A DNA stretch of 6,993 nt from Bacteroidota bacterium (GTDB lineage Bacteria > Bacteroidota > Bacteroidia > Chitinophagales > Chitinophagaceae): NCBI GenBank assembly GCA_023436685.1, contig JAEZIL010000188.1, positions 1 to 6,993 of the forward strand, read 5' to 3'. Each line of letters opens with the position of its first letter. Position 1 is the stretch's first letter. Shown one piece after another: positions 6,909-6,993 of the stretch. The translations under genes were made by a program, and so were the position numbers. A model generated the notes under the pieces. It was not told the DNA's origin, searched no databases, and saw only the letters and a list, made by a program, of their open reading frames with translations.

Positions 6909-6993
6909 TTATTTGCTTACTGTAAAGCGCAGGTTTCTTATAAGGCCGTCCTGCTCTATACGTAATATGTATACTGCCGGTACTAACCTGTCT
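6909..6993 (-). CDS. C-terminus of a T9SS-sorted protein (partial, cut by window edge)
   Basis: The minus strand reads 27 residues and a TAA stop (6909-6911), beginning inside the window edge with DRLVPAVYILRIEQDG and ending LRFTVSK. This matches the final strands of a type A sorting domain: a hydrophobic LxxAVYILRI strand, a polar turn, then a short strand with basic residues ending in Lys. The Gly of the common GVY motif is Ala here. Such tags belong to secreted or cell-surface proteins, often large, but the passenger lies outside the window so no function can be assigned. It is separated from its convergent neighbour by the two-way terminator at 6857-6898. Confidence 0.75.
   Translation of the reverse strand, partial: DRLVPAVYILRIEQDGLIRNLRFTVSK

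Noticed and set aside
1..6993. CRISPR arrays, tRNA/rRNA genes, IS elements, phage genes or a defence or biosynthetic cluster
   Set aside because: No regularly spaced direct repeats, cloverleaf sequences, transposase or integrase motifs, or terminal inverted repeats with target duplications were seen; the genes present are explained by known families.

Overview
The window looks like chromosomal DNA of a Bacteroidota bacterium. The evidence is a TAnnTTTG-type (-7) promoter, weak or absent Shine-Dalgarno sequences, a TonB-dependent receptor with an N-terminal carboxypeptidase-regulatory-like domain, and three genes ending in a type IX secretion (T9SS) type A sorting domain. A glycine-rich RRM protein and a moderate-to-low GC content also fit. 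The overall style resembles the Chitinophagales, but I cannot name a genus from the sequence alone.

Layout, left to right. Bases 1-140 hold the 3' end of a plus-strand RNA-binding protein gene with an RGG/YGG-repeat tail, followed by a likely terminator (174-219). A close match to the Bacteroidota promoter consensus (241-272) then drives rpe (298-951), which encodes ribulose-phosphate 3-epimerase. Only 29 bases later comes a TonB-dependent outer-membrane receptor (981-3431), probably co-transcribed with rpe. A hairpin with an A-tract on its left (3444-3471) ends the convergent minus-strand gene at 3482-6388. That gene encodes a secreted zinc metallopeptidase of 968 residues, resembling family M36 (fungalysin), with a propeptide-like region, an HEYGH zinc motif, beta-sandwich modules and a T9SS sorting domain. 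A 172-base divergent intergenic region separates it from a short plus-strand gene (6561-6848) that is little more than an isolated, atypical T9SS sorting domain without a signal peptide. An 18-bp perfect hairpin (6857-6898) serves as a two-way terminator between this gene and the 3' end of another minus-strand T9SS-sorted protein (6909-6993, cut by the window edge).

How the parts relate. The left half is housekeeping (RNA binding, pentose phosphate pathway) plus an outer-membrane uptake receptor of unknown substrate that lacks a SusD partner here. The right half is surface and secretion related: an exported protease and two further sorting-domain proteins, each transcribed separately. I see no IS element, CRISPR array, tRNA, rRNA or phage gene. 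The most unusual item is the free-standing sorting-domain ORF. I do not find convincing evidence of an undescribed multi-gene system.
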